Of a stretch of 5,083 bases of DNA, positions 4,354 to 5,083 are shown in pieces. Below the pieces are notes generated by a model, which was not told the DNA's origin, did not search any database, and saw only the letters and a program-made list of their open reading frames with translations. A program made the translations under genes and the position numbers. The stretch is taken from positions 1 to 5,083 of the forward strand of contig QQUL01000077.1 in assembly GCA_008501565.1 (NCBI GenBank), given 5' to 3'. Origin of the DNA: Armatimonadota bacterium. GTDB taxonomy: Bacteria > Actinomycetota > Acidimicrobiia > Spongiisociales > UBA5794. Position 1 is the first letter of the stretch, and each line of letters opens with the position of its first letter.

Positions 4354-5083
4354 GTGACATCCAGTACGACCTTCCCCCAGGTTGGCCCCGCAGACTTCCC
4401 CGAACTCGATCGTCGGATTCTGGACTTCTGGGAATCGACCGGCGCGTTCAAGACCTCAATCGACCTCCGGGCCGACGCTCCCGAATACACCTTCTACGAC
4501 GGCCCTCCATTTGCCACGGGTTCACCGCACTACGGCCACATTCTCCAAGGCGTCGTCAAGGACATCGTTCCGCGCTACTGGACAATGCGCGGCTACCACG
4601 TCGAACGCAGATTCGGGTGGGACACTCACGGACTGCCGGTCGAGATGGAAGTCGAGAAACAGCTTGGAGTCTCGGGTCCACTGGAGATCAAGAACCTCGG
4701 CGTCGATGCGTTCAACGAGGCATGTCGCGTCATGGTCAACACCACGACGGAAGAGTGGTACGACATCACGGCACGTATCGGACGATGGGTGGACTTCGAC
4801 GACGACTACAAGACCATGGACGTCGACTTCATGGAAAGCGTCTGGTGGGTGTTCGGACAACTATGGGAACGCGGCCTGGTGTACCAGGACCTCAAGGTCC
4901 TTCCCTACTCATACGGAGCGACAACACCCCTTTCGAACTTCGAAGCAAACCTCGACTACCGAGATGTCGATGATCCAGCAATCACGGTTTCGCTTCCCGT
5001 GGTCGATGGCAAGGGCGCCGTCGAACCGGGAGATGAACTTCTCATCTGGACGACCACCCCGTGGACGCTACCGAGCAACCTTG
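4354..5083 (+). CDS. ileS: Isoleucyl-tRNA synthetase, type 2 (eukaryote-like), N-terminal 243 residues
   Basis: Charges tRNA-Ile with isoleucine in the cytoplasm. The gene starts at GTG 4354 and runs off the right edge, so about a quarter of a typical protein of over 1000 residues is visible. Class I features are clear: YDGPPFATGSPHYGH (48-62) holds the HIGH-like signature as HYGH, RRFGWDTHGLPVE is at 85-97, and WTTTPWTLPSN (232-242) opens the CP1 editing domain. PHYGHILQG and VERRFGWDTHG resemble type 2, eukaryote-like IleRS; type 1 enzymes such as that of E. coli read GSIHIGH and PGWDCHG. Type 2 enzymes are known as naturally less sensitive to mupirocin; that property is family knowledge and is not shown here. 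Valyl-tRNA synthetase is excluded by the block sequences and by the isoleucine-specific T-box upstream. The KMSKS loop and C-terminal region lie outside the window. Confidence 0.96.
   Translation, partial: MTSSTTFPQVGPADFPELDRRILDFWESTGAFKTSIDLRADAPEYTFYDGPPFATGSPHYGHILQGVVKDIVPRYWTMRGYHVERRFGWDTHGLPVEMEVEKQLGVSGPLEIKNLGVDAFNEACRVMVNTTTEEWYDITARIGRWVDFDDDYKTMDVDFMESVWWVFGQLWERGLVYQDLKVLPYSYGATTPLSNFEANLDYRDVDDPAITVSLPVVDGKGAVEPGDELLIWTTTPWTLPSNL

Noticed and set aside
3797..4360. Minus-strand open frame of 187 codons across the DUF167 gene and T-box
   Set aside because: It covers the DUF167 conserved block and the T-box in antisense. Its translation is Ser/Arg/Gly-rich without motifs, so it is a shadow.

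Overview
The window looks like a piece of an actinobacterial chromosome, possibly Acidimicrobiia-like; this rests on gene content, not on a database search. Supporting signs are a moderately high GC content, a bifunctional wax ester synthase/diacylglycerol acyltransferase (a family abundant in Actinomycetota), an lspA-rluD pair with start/stop overlap, a type 2 (eukaryote-like) isoleucyl-tRNA synthetase, and a T-box leader before ileS with no terminator, as in actinobacterial translational T-boxes.

Layout. Positions 1-3592 carry a minus-strand block read right to left: a DksA/TraR-like protein (3592-3221), lspA (3311-2769), an RluD-type 23S rRNA pseudouridine synthase (2772-1819), a WS/DGAT acyltransferase (1822-383) and the 5' part of a lipoprotein gene (340 to beyond position 1). 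The DksA-like/lspA junction overlaps by 91 nt, and the lspA/rluD and rluD/WS-DGAT junctions overlap by 4 nt, so the block is probably one translationally coupled operon. The lipoprotein gene has no complete ORF in the window and appears only when the minus strand is translated off the left edge. Positions 3593-3787 form a divergent intergenic region. To its right, on the plus strand, lie a DUF167/YggU-family gene (3788-4123), an ileS T-box leader (about 4158-4336) and the 5' 243 codons of ileS, starting with GTG at 4354 and running off the right edge.

Genes working together. LspA cleaves lipoprotein signal peptides and RluD modifies 23S rRNA; together with IleRS this is core cell-envelope and translation housekeeping. 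The WS/DGAT makes storage lipid and is the metabolic outlier, apparently appended to the lspA-rluD operon. The truncated lipoprotein is a plausible LspA substrate. The T-box has an ATC specifier candidate and a TGGT acceptor-end bulge, both matching tRNA-Ile, which ties IleRS production to uncharged tRNA-Ile.

The least explained signal is a set of 7-bp tandem repeat tracts confined to gene ends and intergenic DNA. An ATGACCG-type tract lies at the WS/DGAT stop codon, and an identical 28-nt stretch lies in inverted orientation in the divergent intergenic region, so the two copies bracket the minus-strand block. A second, GC-leading heptamer family (GCTGAAA/GCTAGGA-like) flanks the DUF167 gene on both sides. 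Two genes take their stop codon from inside a heptamer unit.
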